A DNA stretch of 64,000 bases, taken from the NCBI GenBank assembly GCA_019744775.1, contig JAIETZ010000001.1:682001-746000 (forward strand). The letters run 5' to 3'. Each line of letters opens with the position of its first letter. Position 1 is the first letter of the stretch. The stretch is from Candidatus Obscuribacterales bacterium. GTDB taxonomy: Bacteria; Cyanobacteriota; Vampirovibrionia; Obscuribacterales; Obscuribacteraceae. The notes beneath the pieces are model-generated. The model had not been told where the DNA came from, did not search any database, and worked only from the letters and a program-made list of their open reading frames with translations. A program made the position numbers and the translations under genes. Positions 1 through 8,745 of the stretch are shown here, one piece after another.

Positions 1-225
1 AGGTGTCGAGTTGCCGTGAGCTCTCAATCGACGGCAAACATCAACCCCACTAAGTCCGGGCATCATCCAATCCAAAATGATTGCGTCGTATTTATTTACT
101 CTTAGTAGATCAAGCGCTGCTTGTCCGTCTCTTACCGACTGCACAAGAAAGCCGCGATTAGCCAAAGTAAGTTCAAGTATTTCCGATAACTCGCAGTCAT
201 CTTCAACTAATAGAACTTTAGACAT
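1..225 (-). CDS. Response regulator receiver domain (partial, cut by window edge)
   Basis: The first 75 residues of a two-component response regulator; the rest lies outside the window. The receiver fold is readable: an early acidic pair (VEDD, residues 7-10) and the phosphoacceptor Asp in IILDWMMPGLSG at about residue 53, followed by the usual LCRRLR-like helix (here VCRRLR). The start is the ATG at 223-225. It lies 58 bases downstream of the LOV histidine kinase on the same strand, so the two are probably one operon and a cognate pair. The output domain cannot be seen. Confidence 0.85.
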   Translation of the reverse strand, partial: MSKVLLVEDDCELSEILELTLANRGFLVQSVRDGQAALDLLRVNKYDAIILDWMMPGLSGVDVCRRLRAHGNSTP

Positions 226-283
226 AATAATACTTAGATCTCTCAGACAACACCCGCATATTGAGTATTCTACATCGAGAGCT

Positions 284-1372
284 TCATGTCAGTTGTTCCA
301 ATTCGAACCAAAAAGTACTTCCTTCGCCCAGCCTGCTGAAAACACCGACTTTGCCACCATGAGCTTCCACTATTGCCTTACAAACAGCCAGTCCCAAACC
401 GGTGCCACCACGGCTCCGGCTATCGGGAGATTCTAGTTGTTGAAACTTGTCGAAAAGTTTATTTATATCTGAATCTGCTATTCCCGGACCAAAATCAGTC
501 ACTTCCACACGCGCCCATTTATCATGCGAAGTCAACCTGACATCGACCTGAGCACCCGGTTCTGAAAATTTCACGGCATTACTTAGCAAATTCTCCAACA
601 CTTGAACTATCCGTTGCCCGTCGGCGTTTACTGTCGGATTTACCTGGCACTGACAACAAATGGTAATTGATGCAGTTTCAGCAACCGGCTGAAACTCCGC
701 TACTGTACTGTCAACCAATTGCGCCAGCGACAAGCGCTGACACAAGAAGCGAAATTTGCCGGATTCCAATTTTTTGAAATCCAAAATATTTTCAATCAAT
801 CTCCAGAGGCTATCAGCCGCATTTGCTGAAATGCTGATGAACCGTTTTACCGACTCATTTATTGGACCTGCTTCACCGTCGGCGATAACCGACAGCGAAC
901 TTTTGATTTTAGCAATAGGCGTTCGCAACTCATGTGAAACAACAGAATAAAAATCGGAAATCCTCTCCTCTGCTTCAACGCGTCGCGTAATGTCATGCTG
1001 AATACCGACAAAAGCAACCAACCTATTTTCGCTATCACGCACCGGTGAAATTGTCAGCTCATTGAAAAATCTCTTACCATCCTTTCTGTAATTGCGCAAA
1101 ACCGCAGAGACCGGTCGTGCCTGTTCTAGAGCCAGGCGGATTTCATTTAGCGCAGGTTGATTTCTGTCATCTGCCTGCAAGAAGCGGCAATTGCGTCCTA
1201 ATATTTCCTCAGCTTGGTAACCGGTAATTTCGGTAAAAGCAGGGTTTGTATAAATAATCGGGTTGTCTGCACGATTAGGATCGGTAATAACCACGCCATT
1301 GCGCGCTGCCTCTACAGCCTGAAACATCAAGGTCAGCTGGCGGGAATCATCAAAGTGATCTTTGAGAAACAT
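284..1372 (-). CDS. LOV-domain sensor histidine kinase
   Basis: A 362-residue soluble kinase without membrane segments. The N-terminal PAS domain (about residues 15-130) carries the LOV hallmark GRNCRFLQ, with the flavin-adduct cysteine at residue 62, conserved Asn at 94 and 104, and the Gln of FVGIQ at 125. In known LOV proteins these bind FMN and respond to blue light. The HisKA H-box is VVSHELRTP with His147, followed by an HATPase_c domain with the N-box (NLLSNAVKF), DFGPGI and GTGLGL. GGAG lies just upstream of the ATG. The downstream response regulator is the likely partner. Blue-light sensing is inferred from the motif residues, all of which are present. Confidence 0.9.
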   Translation of the reverse strand: MFLKDHFDDSRQLTLMFQAVEAARNGVVITDPNRADNPIIYTNPAFTEITGYQAEEILGRNCRFLQADDRNQPALNEIRLALEQARPVSAVLRNYRKDGKRFFNELTISPVRDSENRLVAFVGIQHDITRRVEAEERISDFYSVVSHELRTPIAKIKSSLSVIADGEAGPINESVKRFISISANAADSLWRLIENILDFKKLESGKFRFLCQRLSLAQLVDSTVAEFQPVAETASITICCQCQVNPTVNADGQRIVQVLENLLSNAVKFSEPGAQVDVRLTSHDKWARVEVTDFGPGIADSDINKLFDKFQQLESPDSRSRGGTGLGLAVCKAIVEAHGGKVGVFSRLGEGSTFWFELEQLT

Positions 1373-1587
1373 AAACTCCGTCTATCGATTACTAACTAGA
1401 CAAAATCTACCCAGCCCGGAGCTAATGCAAGCACTTGGTTAACCAATGTTATTTGCCTGCCGAAATCAATTCGAGGGTTTTAGAAGGACAATAATACGAT
1501 TGACTAATCACCATCAAATAGGTGCAAAAGGCACAAGCTTACGTTGCGCTTGGATTAGTTTAGATTCCGTGCGCCCTGGACTAGGTT

Positions 1588-2819
1588 CTATGTCCTCTGT
1601 CGATTGAGTGAGGGTAAACAACTCAAGTAAAGGGCATAAGGCAGAAGCAGCGGTATTGCATGCCGTTCATATGCCCAACCAAAAATATACGGCAAAGAAT
1701 ACGCAGCAACCAGTCCGAAAAAGTTAACGGCTGCTTGCCTGGTTGCAGGCTGTCCCCACAATTGGAAAGTCAATATGAGAGCCGCCAGTTGAATTGATCG
1801 ATTGGCAAGCATGAATGTGACACATGTCCATGCCATCCATCCAGATGGATTCATATCGCCGTTTTTCGTTGGCGTGTTGCGCACCTCGCCAAAGAGAATC
1901 CAGGACCGGCGAATAAGCAACTCCAAAAAGTTCTTGGGGTGAGTAGTTATCCAGCTGAGACCAAGCTTCATGAAGTGTGAATCGCGCTCCCATTCGTTTT
2001 TGAAATTATTTGCTTCAGCTGTAGCATCAATATATGGCGGAGCCATTGGCACCCTGTCGACACTTAGTGCCGGGTAATTGACGTAATTCCAATTGTTCTC
2101 TGCTCGCCAACAATAAATTCCGGTCAAGGAAGTTCCGATATTAAATGTCCCAGTGAATTCGTTATCCCCCAACAAAGCACGGACAGCATGGTTGGCACAG
2201 CTGTTACTAAAGCGACCTTCAAAGATTTTTCTGAAATGCCACGAGCTATTGCAATCCAAACGGCAACAAAAACCATGCTGCTTTTGATCAGATACTCGAC
2301 TGCCGCCAATACCGACAGAAGATAAGGGTGTTTATCATTGGCTTTCGTTTCTACAAGGAGAAGCGCTGTGGTTACCGCAATAAGTTGAATTAGATAACCT
2401 TCTTCATAATCAACTGAACCGGAGTGAAAAACGGTCTGTGGTGTCAAGAGCGCTATGGCTATTATCAACAGCCCAAGCTTTCCGATTTGATGGCGTTTAA
2501 CAAACATCGTGATTGTTGAAAACAAAATTGCATTTAGCACTATGTTTTTTATGCACATCGCTAATGCAAGACTGTCACTCAACCGATAAATGATTGCTAG
2601 AAAGATTGGAATTAGCGGCATACGACTAGCCGATGCATGTAAATAATCAGTCCATGGATCAAACGCTATTTTGAAAGAGCCGGACTCAGCTAAATGCGTC
2701 GCCACTGGACCAAAACCAAAGCCGATATCGAATATCGTGCCCGATAGGCTTTTGCCATGGCAGTAGTAAATGACCATTTGCAAAAGCCAATAGAAGATTG
2801 TCACCGACAAAGTAAGCAT
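1588..2819 (-). pseudogene. Frameshifted multi-pass membrane protein, GT-C/ArnT-like
   Basis: Two overlapping reading frames together make one protein of about 400 residues. The first (from 2819) starts with a membrane helix and has an ASRMPLIPIFLAIIY stretch typical of ArnT/PMT-like GT-C glycosyltransferases, then several hydrophobic helices. It stops at 2124. The second frame continues with GTFNIGTSLTGIYCW and a C-terminal hydrophobic block ending at 1588. The frame must change between about 2124 and 2180, where a run of five C occurs, so either the gene is broken or one base was miscalled. The lipid-linked sugar substrate cannot be told from the sequence. Confidence 0.65.
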
Positions 2820-3147
2820 CTTCCTATCCTACCCGTTCACAACTCCACTATGGTCACCACAACACTAAACTCCGAAACCTTCTTGAATGGTCTAAGACAT
2901 AGTTATAGTCTTGCCCCAAACGGGTTGTCGAGTGTCCACAACATTTTCTCCTCTAGATGAATATAGCCGAGATCATACTGCATAAAGCTAACTCAAATAC
3001 CCTCATCCTGTAGACGCGACATAGATCTCGTGTGGTCGTTCGTCGTTGAGTTTTTCTACCAACACGTCAAACTTTGCTTGTTGTTGAAAGAGATTACCTC
3101 CTTTTGGGGCGCGTAGCTTCCTTCTTCAGCGTTAAGTACATTTGCTC
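2820..3147. other. Intergenic region with no recognised gene
   Basis: This stretch separates the minus-strand membrane protein gene from the next weak plus-strand frame. No frame has a convincing start, ribosome site or recognisable protein. I see no clear RNA gene or terminator hairpin in it. Confidence 0.5.
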
Positions 3148-3327
3148 ATGTCCGTCATTTTGCTGTGGGTTTCCGGGCTTAATGCGTTCGATGCTAATGC
3201 CCAAACGCAACCACCAAAAGGAGAATGGGGAAGTTTTCATCTGACCATGCCAATCAAGGAATATTGCAATAAGATTGGGGAGTGCAGCCAGTGCAGATCA
3301 TTATTGAAGTTTGGTGAGACTCAGTAA
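3148..3327 (+). CDS. Possible small secreted protein, or gene remnant
   Basis: A 59-residue frame from the ATG at 3148. Its first 18 residues (MSVILLWVSGLNAFDANA) read as a short signal peptide with an A-x-A cleavage site. The mature part has three cysteines (CNK, CSQC). No good ribosome site precedes it. It ends against the tail of the convergent patatin gene. It may be the 5' remnant of a longer secreted protein. Family not recognised. Confidence 0.3.
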   Translation: MSVILLWVSGLNAFDANAQTQPPKGEWGSFHLTMPIKEYCNKIGECSQCRSLLKFGETQ

Positions 3328-4409
3328 TTGCTCGGGATTCCAGAATTTCTAAATCCAGCGGACGAGACGTCGAGTTGCCGAAACCTTTCCTTTATTTCAG
3401 GTATAACGGCCCAGGCGGCTTTCTCTCCTGCATTAATGGCTTGCCTGGCATCTTTGACTTTTGTAGAAATCAGACCGATGCCATCAACATTTGGGTGAAT
3501 GACAAAATCTGCTTTCTCGAGCTGGACCGCGTCACTCGAGGCAAGTTGCAGGGTTACCAGTCGCTTAGCCACACTGCCAACTGCCTTGAAGCTCTCAAGC
3601 GGCACCGTGCCGAATCGTTCATCGACATTTACTGCGATGACTATATCAGCTCCCATCGCTCTGGCTACATCAACAGGTATATTGTCGACAACACCGCCAT
3701 CAACGAACAGTTGATTGCCAATCTGTACCGGTTCCCGCAAACCTGGCACCGCGGAGCTGGCCTGCAAGGCATAACCAAGGTTACCCCGGTTCAGCACCCA
3801 AGGCTTGCCATCAACGAGATTCAGCGCAACGGCAGCAAAAGGAATTCTCAAATGTTCGATATTGTGTTGGTACTCCGGCACAATTCGGTCCAAATATTTT
3901 CTTAACGCAGCGCCATTGTAGAGACCGTCGTATTGGTTGTGAGCAACAGTGCGAGGCAAAACGCGCACAGGTGCAGTGGCTAGAGACAGCGTTAAAGGAA
4001 CATTCATGACGGATCTCATTAGAGATCCGTCTTCAAACATGTTTTGTAGAGAGTCGGGACTTATTCCAGCACTAAATAACCCCCCAATTATTGCACCCAT
4101 ACTGGTTCCGACAATCATGTCAATTTGAACGCCAGCCCTCGTCAGGGCACGCAATGCGCCAACATGTGCCGCCCCCCTTGTGCCACCACCTCCCAACACT
4201 AATGCGACCCTTGGTCCGCTGCGAAGGAAAGGCGTATTACCGATTTTCCGCAAGTCTGAGATTGGAACACCTGCCGGATCAATTGATTGTCCTGCACAGG
4301 CAAGTTGCATCAAGCTGACTGAGGAAATTGCGGCAATGATAGCGACAAAACGGACTAGGCGCCGATTCAATCTAGATTGTTCCCCATCCCTCAGGCTCAT
4401 AGTATCCAT
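3321..4409 (-). CDS. Patatin-like phospholipase (RssA type), exported
   Basis: A 362-residue serine lipase or esterase. After a basic N-terminus and one hydrophobic segment (about residues 19-40, probably a signal peptide) comes the patatin domain. It has the oxyanion loop GGGGTRG at 73-79, the nucleophile elbow GTSMG with Ser103, and the catalytic Asp in DGG at 237-239, so the Ser-Asp dyad is complete. Patatins hydrolyse acyl esters of phospholipids or other lipids. The Cys at residue 38 is not in a good lipobox, so a lipoprotein is less likely. It is transcribed away from the diiron-tetR operon and shares its promoter region with the palindrome at 4463-4482. Confidence 0.88.
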   Translation of the reverse strand: MDTMSLRDGEQSRLNRRLVRFVAIIAAISSVSLMQLACAGQSIDPAGVPISDLRKIGNTPFLRSGPRVALVLGGGGTRGAAHVGALRALTRAGVQIDMIVGTSMGAIIGGLFSAGISPDSLQNMFEDGSLMRSVMNVPLTLSLATAPVRVLPRTVAHNQYDGLYNGAALRKYLDRIVPEYQHNIEHLRIPFAAVALNLVDGKPWVLNRGNLGYALQASSAVPGLREPVQIGNQLFVDGGVVDNIPVDVARAMGADIVIAVNVDERFGTVPLESFKAVGSVAKRLVTLQLASSDAVQLEKADFVIHPNVDGIGLISTKVKDARQAINAGEKAAWAVIPEIKERFRQLDVSSAGFRNSGIPSNY

Positions 4410-4462
4410 ATTCTACTCCGGTATCGACCAGAGCTTAAACTTAAAATGTGACAGCCAGTTAA

Positions 4463-4482
4463 TTGACCGACCGTTCGGACAA
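4463..4482. promoter_or_regulatory. Candidate TetR operator
   Basis: An imperfect 20-base inverted repeat, TTGACCGACCGTTCGGACAA, with matching outer arms (TTG/CAA and CCGA/TCGG). It lies 39 bases before the diiron protein gene and about 54 bases from the patatin start. Its size and symmetry fit a TetR-family operator, and the operon it precedes encodes a TetR regulator. It could control both directions. This is inference from symmetry and context. Confidence 0.5.
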
Positions 4483-4521
4483 TGATTTAATAAAACAAGT
4501 AACCCGCTGGAGGATCGACAA

Positions 4522-5628
4522 ATGGCTCAAGATGAGCGCTATTCCAAGCAAAACGTGGCAGTTTCAGAATCTTCAATAGTGCCCTCGCCGACAGTTCAAA
4601 CACACATGCCAAGTCCTGAGCAAATTCTTGCCGACACGGAAGCGGCACCGAAAATTCTGGATAGATTGAATATCTTTCCATTTGACTGGCGTGTAGAAAC
4701 TCCTCGCTTGATGGAAATCTATGAAAGCTCACGTGACCCAGGCTGGTCGCCAAGCAAACTACCGTGGGACACCCTTGATGTCAGCAAATTTACACTAGAT
4801 CAGCGCTACGCAATAGCTTACTGGTGGACTCTACTATCCGTATTCGACGCCTCAGGTCCGGCAGTGTTTGCCCGAGCCATGATTCATGCCTACGAAGTGC
4901 ATGAAGAAGATGCCATACGCAAATGCTTCTTTGCAGTAACCCGCGATGAAATGAATCACGAAGAAGTTTGTGGACGCGCCATTACACTAATGACACAAAA
5001 TGGTCCTTTAGGATACGAACCGGAAACGCTACTCGGCAAATTGGCTCGCAATAACATTGAATGGCTCTATCACAATGGCGCTCGTTATTGGACCGGCTAC
5101 AAAAAGGCTGTTGAACATTACCCAATGCCGATTCTTTTCAGCTCCTTCTTATTTGGTGAAGTAGCGTCATCGACTCTCTTCCACAGCATGTACGAAAGCA
5201 CTGATATTCCCGTATTCAAAGAAGCTTTCAAAAATATCGGCCGCGACGAAGGTCGACACTTGAGTTTCTGTCTTGCTCTTCTAAAAGAAATTCTTCCTCG
5301 ATTGAGCGAAGAAGACAAAGACATGATCACCAAGCAATTCCGTGCCGGCTTCATATTCCTGTCAGGGATTCTCTACGAGCCTCCAAAAGAATTTTGGCAA
5401 TTGCCTGATACGTTTCTTCCCGCTCAGCGCTTATTGGAGGAGAAAGCACGCGAGGCAGGCTTCAACATCTTGACACTCGAACAACGCCGCGAGAATTGGC
5501 GAACTGCTGTGGTCAGACTTAAGACTATCGTCGAGCCTTACGGCATTAAGTTTCCTGCCTTACCGGAAGTAGGCATTGATGGCGAAGACGTGGCGTTTGA
5601 TGCAGACAAGATAGTTCCTATCTTTTAA
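4522..5628 (+). CDS. Ferritin-like diiron protein (AurF/oxygenase-like)
   Basis: A 368-residue soluble protein with two ExxH iron-ligand motifs, DEMNH (E143, H146) and DEGRH (E243, H246). It also has helix glutamates in EVHEED (125-129) and FGEVASS (213). This is the layout of four-helix diiron carboxylate proteins, such as AurF-type N-oxygenases and ribonucleotide-reductase-like oxidases. The substrate is not known. A strong GGAGG ends eight bases before the ATG. It forms an operon with the tetR gene that begins two bases after its stop codon, so the regulator probably senses the substrate or product. The first 30 residues are low complexity. Confidence 0.8.
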   Translation: MAQDERYSKQNVAVSESSIVPSPTVQTHMPSPEQILADTEAAPKILDRLNIFPFDWRVETPRLMEIYESSRDPGWSPSKLPWDTLDVSKFTLDQRYAIAYWWTLLSVFDASGPAVFARAMIHAYEVHEEDAIRKCFFAVTRDEMNHEEVCGRAITLMTQNGPLGYEPETLLGKLARNNIEWLYHNGARYWTGYKKAVEHYPMPILFSSFLFGEVASSTLFHSMYESTDIPVFKEAFKNIGRDEGRHLSFCLALLKEILPRLSEEDKDMITKQFRAGFIFLSGILYEPPKEFWQLPDTFLPAQRLLEEKAREAGFNILTLEQRRENWRTAVVRLKTIVEPYGIKFPALPEVGIDGEDVAFDADKIVPIF

Positions 5629-5630
5629 AT

Positions 5631-6224
5631 ATGGTTAGACCTCGCGCTGACAATTATGATGAGCGGCGGCAATCCATTCTCGATGGCGCAGCAGAAATGT
5701 TCGCCCAGCATGGTTATGACGGCACTTCCATTGCCACCATCGCTCGCCACTTAGGTGTGTCAAAGGCGCTTCTTTATCACTACTACCAGTCAAAAGAGGC
5801 TTTGCTTTTCGACATTCTCAACTTGCATTGCGAATTGCTAGCCGACACAGCGGTTAGTGCTGTAAAAACAGAGACGGTCCCCGAGAAACAATTGCAGGCA
5901 GTCGTTCGAGCATTGATGCGTCTGTATGCAACATCTAGAGATAAACACGTCGTGCTCTTGAATAACTTGCATTGCCTATCATTGCCGCAACAAAAGCAAA
6001 TTAAAGACCTAGAGAAGAAAGTAGTACAGGTAATCAAAGACCTGCTTGCCAAATTGCAGCCACAATTGAAGCCTACTGAAAGATCAGCAATGGCCATGTA
6101 TCTGATGGGAGCAATCAACTGGACCTATACTTGGTTTCAGTCCCGTGGCGCCGTATCGGAAAAAGAATTTGCTGATCTGGCTACGTCATTGTTTCTCAAT
6201 GGTATAAACAATTCATCGGCATAG
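5631..6224 (+). CDS. TetR/AcrR family transcriptional regulator
   Basis: A 197-residue regulator. The N-terminal TetR HTH is clear: residues 10-60 contain AAEMFAQHGYDGTS, IATIARHLGVS and LLYHYYQSKEALL. The rest is an all-helical ligand-binding domain. It begins two bases after the diiron protein gene and is co-transcribed with it. The likely operator is the palindrome at 4463-4482. The last 103 bases (6122-6224) have a second, partly diverged copy at 13475-13577, on the far side of the efflux cassette. This copy is complete and looks functional. Confidence 0.92.
   Translation: MVRPRADNYDERRQSILDGAAEMFAQHGYDGTSIATIARHLGVSKALLYHYYQSKEALLFDILNLHCELLADTAVSAVKTETVPEKQLQAVVRALMRLYATSRDKHVVLLNNLHCLSLPQQKQIKDLEKKVVQVIKDLLAKLQPQLKPTERSAMAMYLMGAINWTYTWFQSRGAVSEKEFADLATSLFLNGINNSSA
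6122..6224 (+). repeat. Direct repeat, copy 1: 3' end of tetR
   Basis: The last 103 bases of the intact tetR. The first 49 bases are identical to 13475-13523. The remaining 54 differ mainly at third codon positions (for example ctg/ctc, acg/aca, ttg/ctc), with one amino-acid change (Ser to Pro) and tag/taa stops. This marks the left edge of the efflux cassette. Confidence 0.93.
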
Positions 6225-6279
6225 GGCATTTAACTTGAGGGAATTCACGGAAGTCCCTCAAGGATACAAGGACGACAGA

Positions 6280-7491
6280 ATGGAAGAAGCCTTTGAAACC
6301 CGTGACCGGCAGCGACCGTTGAAGGTGTACGTCACCCCAACGGAGCGCCAGGGATGGCAGCCCGTCACCCGCTCCCTGTGCGCCTGGGGCCTGGTGCTAA
6401 GCCTGAGCACCGGCGCCTCGCAGTCCGTTTGGTCAGCCGACACCCCGACCGAAGGCTGCGGGTCCCCGGTGCTGCACGGCACCGTTATCCAGACCGAATG
6501 CAACCGTCCGCAAAGCCCGAGCGTCAACAAGGCGGATGTGTGTGTGGTGACCCCGGGCACGGTGTTGGAACTGGTTCTTTCCACCGAGATTGCCGCCGAC
6601 GAGACCGTGGAAGGCGATCAGTTCTTCGGCAAAATCAGCAAGGACGTGCTGGTGGATGGCCGGTTGGTGATACCCAAGGGCACAGTGGCGCACGGGGTGC
6701 TGAGCACTCTTGAAGGGCCGAAGCGAGCCGGACGCAATGGCTACATCAACGCGCGCTTTGATTATTTAATAACGCCTGACGGGCGTGAAGTCCCGATTGA
6801 GGGCAACAGCACCACTCGGGACTCCAAAGGCACGGCCGCAGCCAAAGTTGTCGGACGCGCGGCGGGCTATACCGCCATTGGTGGCGTGGTAGGCACAGTG
6901 ATGGTGCTGCAATATGGTGGTCTGGCGGCGGCGGTGGCCAGCCACGGGTACGACCTGGCGGGTGGAGCGGCCATTGGTGGTGCTGCCGGGCTGACAATCG
7001 CCATGCTGACCAAGGGTAAAAGCGTCATGCTCCAGCCCGGCGCTGAAATGCACGTCATACTCAGCGAGCCGCTGCAACTGCCCACCATGAACATGCCCGA
7101 TGAGACGGCGGAAGATTACAGCATCCCTGGTCTGAAGGTGAAGGTGGCGGGTATGCGCATTGACCGGCGCCCGTGCGGCGGAGTGGGCGAAATTACGCTG
7201 ACGCTGGACATTTTGAATCAAAGCGAAAATACGTTCTCCGCATTTGATATCGGACTGGAGGACGAGCGGGGCAACGTGTTCTTCCCCTCTCCCATTGGCG
7301 ATACGAGCATGTGGTCCAGCAAAATCAAGCCCAGAGGTCACCTCAAAAACAACATCACCTTCAGCGTGGACAACGTCAAAAGCCGCCACAAGCTGGTGTT
7401 TTTCAAGCCGTATTCCCGTGAACCGCTGGCAGAATTCGCCCTGACCGATGCCATGCTGGCAAGCGGCAAAGTCAGCTCCAAAGTCCACTGA
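6280..7491 (+). CDS. Secreted protein with VirB10-like barrel pattern, GC-rich, unknown function
   Basis: About 403 residues from the ATG at 6280, which has AAGGA eight bases upstream; the frame could extend to a TTG at 6235. An exported N-terminus (about residues 25-52, ending SVWSA) is followed by a beta-rich domain with the pattern PGTVLELVL...GDQFFGKISKDVLVDGRLVIPKG, then a Gly/Ala-rich hydrophobic stretch and a C-terminal beta domain. The PGT...GxFxGxL...VIPKGS layout recalls the TrbI/VirB10 barrel, but the function is not known. The next protein outside the cassette (13591) shares this layout. Base use is very unlike the neighbours: the line 6361-6420 is 45/60 G+C. This points to a different donor. 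Confidence 0.72.
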   Translation: MEEAFETRDRQRPLKVYVTPTERQGWQPVTRSLCAWGLVLSLSTGASQSVWSADTPTEGCGSPVLHGTVIQTECNRPQSPSVNKADVCVVTPGTVLELVLSTEIAADETVEGDQFFGKISKDVLVDGRLVIPKGTVAHGVLSTLEGPKRAGRNGYINARFDYLITPDGREVPIEGNSTTRDSKGTAAAKVVGRAAGYTAIGGVVGTVMVLQYGGLAAAVASHGYDLAGGAAIGGAAGLTIAMLTKGKSVMLQPGAEMHVILSEPLQLPTMNMPDETAEDYSIPGLKVKVAGMRIDRRPCGGVGEITLTLDILNQSENTFSAFDIGLEDERGNVFFPSPIGDTSMWSSKIKPRGHLKNNITFSVDNVKSRHKLVFFKPYSREPLAEFALTDAMLASGKVSSKVH

Positions 7492-7503
7492 AGCGCGCTG
7501 GCG

Positions 7504-7518
7504 ACTGGCGTTGCCAGT
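7504..7518 (+). promoter_or_regulatory. Small hairpin between the GC-rich gene and the efflux operon
   Basis: A perfect 6-base stem, ACTGGC/GCCAGT, with a GTT loop. No T-run follows, so it is not a standard terminator. It sits near the change in base composition at the end of the GC-rich gene. Confidence 0.3.
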
Positions 7519-7579
7519 AGGAACCCACAAATTCCCCACAATGTTTCTGTAACCTGACGGTGAAAGTAACAAACAATGG

Positions 7580-8728
7580 ATGATGAAACTGTTTAAAACA
7601 CTGACACTGTGTTGCAGCGCCTCACTGCTCGTACTGTCTATATCAGGCTGTCAGGTGGTGCCTGACAGCAAAGAAGCATCGCATACAACTGTCAAAGACC
7701 TTGCGCTGAATGATGAAGAAGCATCGCATACGACTTACCAGGTCAGTAAACCCCTTGTCAAAGACCTAACGATGAATGATGAATATGTCTGTCAGATTAG
7801 AGCCATACAGCATATTGAAATTCGTTCATTAGAGAAGGGATACCTGCAAAATGTCCTGGTAGACGAAGGAGAAGCTGTTCGTCAGGGACAATTGCTTTTT
7901 CAAATAAAGCCTAGTGTCTACAAAGCCGATGTTCAAAAATCAGAAGCAGAGGTTGAACTTTCCAAAATTGAGCTGAAGAATAACCAGGCACTTGTTGAAA
8001 AAGATATTATTTCTGACACTGAAGCCGCCATGTCTGCCGCCAAGCTGGCTAAGGTTCAAGCAGAACTAGAGCTAGCCAAAACGCATTTAGGCTTTACTGA
8101 AATTCGAGCCCCGTTTGACGGGCTGATAGGCCGCTTCGGTGATATCAGGGTGGGCAGCCTGCTGGAAGAAAACCAACTGCTGACGACCTTAAGCGATACC
8201 CATCGACTTTGGGTGTACTTCAATGTGCCCGAAGCTAAGTACCTGGACTACATGAAAAACAGCGGGAAGGGTGTTTCTCAGAACGTTCAATTGGAACTCG
8301 CCAACAAGGAAATTTATTCTGAAACTGGAACGATAGAAAACATTCAGTCGGACTTTAGTAGCACCTCAGGCAATATTGCCTTTCGAGCGAGCTTTAGTAA
8401 CCCACAGGGACTGCTGCGTTACGGACAAACAGGCAAAATACTATGGCCCAAGAAGATCAATCAGGCGGTCATTGTGCCCCAAAAATCCACGTTTGAAATT
8501 TTAGATAAGCGCTTTATTTTTGTTGTCGATAAAGCAGGGGTGATTCACGAACGTGAGATTAAAGTGGCCCATGAGGCACCCAACATTTACATTGTCGCCT
8601 CTGGAATAACCCCTGATGAGATGTACCTGCTTGAGCGGCAGAACAAGCTGGATAAAGGCGACAAAATCCGTTACCAGCTGATTGATCCCCAACGTGCTAT
8701 TGAGGACTTAAAACTGTATGCAGAGTAG
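7580..8728 (+). CDS. RND efflux membrane fusion lipoprotein (HlyD/AcrA family)
   Basis: A 382-residue periplasmic adaptor. The signal peptide ends in a lipobox LSISGC with Cys24, so it is probably lipid-anchored. The biotinyl-lipoyl-like half is seen in VRQGQLLFQIKP, followed by a coiled-coil hairpin (about 120-170), LGFTEIRAPFDGLIG, and a beta-barrel domain (LWVYFNVPE). The N-terminus contains an imperfect internal duplication (7673-7717 and 7718-7783), giving EASHTT...VKDL..NDE twice. It is the first gene of the MFP-pump-channel operon, 17 bases before the pump. It links the pump to the outer membrane channel. Confidence 0.93.
   Translation: MMKLFKTLTLCCSASLLVLSISGCQVVPDSKEASHTTVKDLALNDEEASHTTYQVSKPLVKDLTMNDEYVCQIRAIQHIEIRSLEKGYLQNVLVDEGEAVRQGQLLFQIKPSVYKADVQKSEAEVELSKIELKNNQALVEKDIISDTEAAMSAAKLAKVQAELELAKTHLGFTEIRAPFDGLIGRFGDIRVGSLLEENQLLTTLSDTHRLWVYFNVPEAKYLDYMKNSGKGVSQNVQLELANKEIYSETGTIENIQSDFSSTSGNIAFRASFSNPQGLLRYGQTGKILWPKKINQAVIVPQKSTFEILDKRFIFVVDKAGVIHEREIKVAHEAPNIYIVASGITPDEMYLLERQNKLDKGDKIRYQLIDPQRAIEDLKLYAE
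7673..7783 (+). repeat. Imperfect tandem duplication inside the adaptor gene
   Basis: Unit 1 (7673-7717) and unit 2 (7718-7783) both start with gaagcatcgcatac and end with gaatgatgaa. Unit 2 has about 21 extra bases in the middle. The frame is kept. It falls just after the lipobox, where length changes are tolerated. Confidence 0.8.
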
Positions 8729-8745
8729 TTTAGGTTGGGCAAGCT

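Noticed and set aside
3375-3905. A 176-codon plus-strand frame
   Set aside because: It lies wholly opposite the patatin gene, whose catalytic motifs are complete.
6766-7572. A 268-codon minus-strand frame in the GC-rich region
   Set aside because: Long antisense frames are expected in GC-rich DNA. It has no recognisable domain and opposes a well-supported secreted protein gene.
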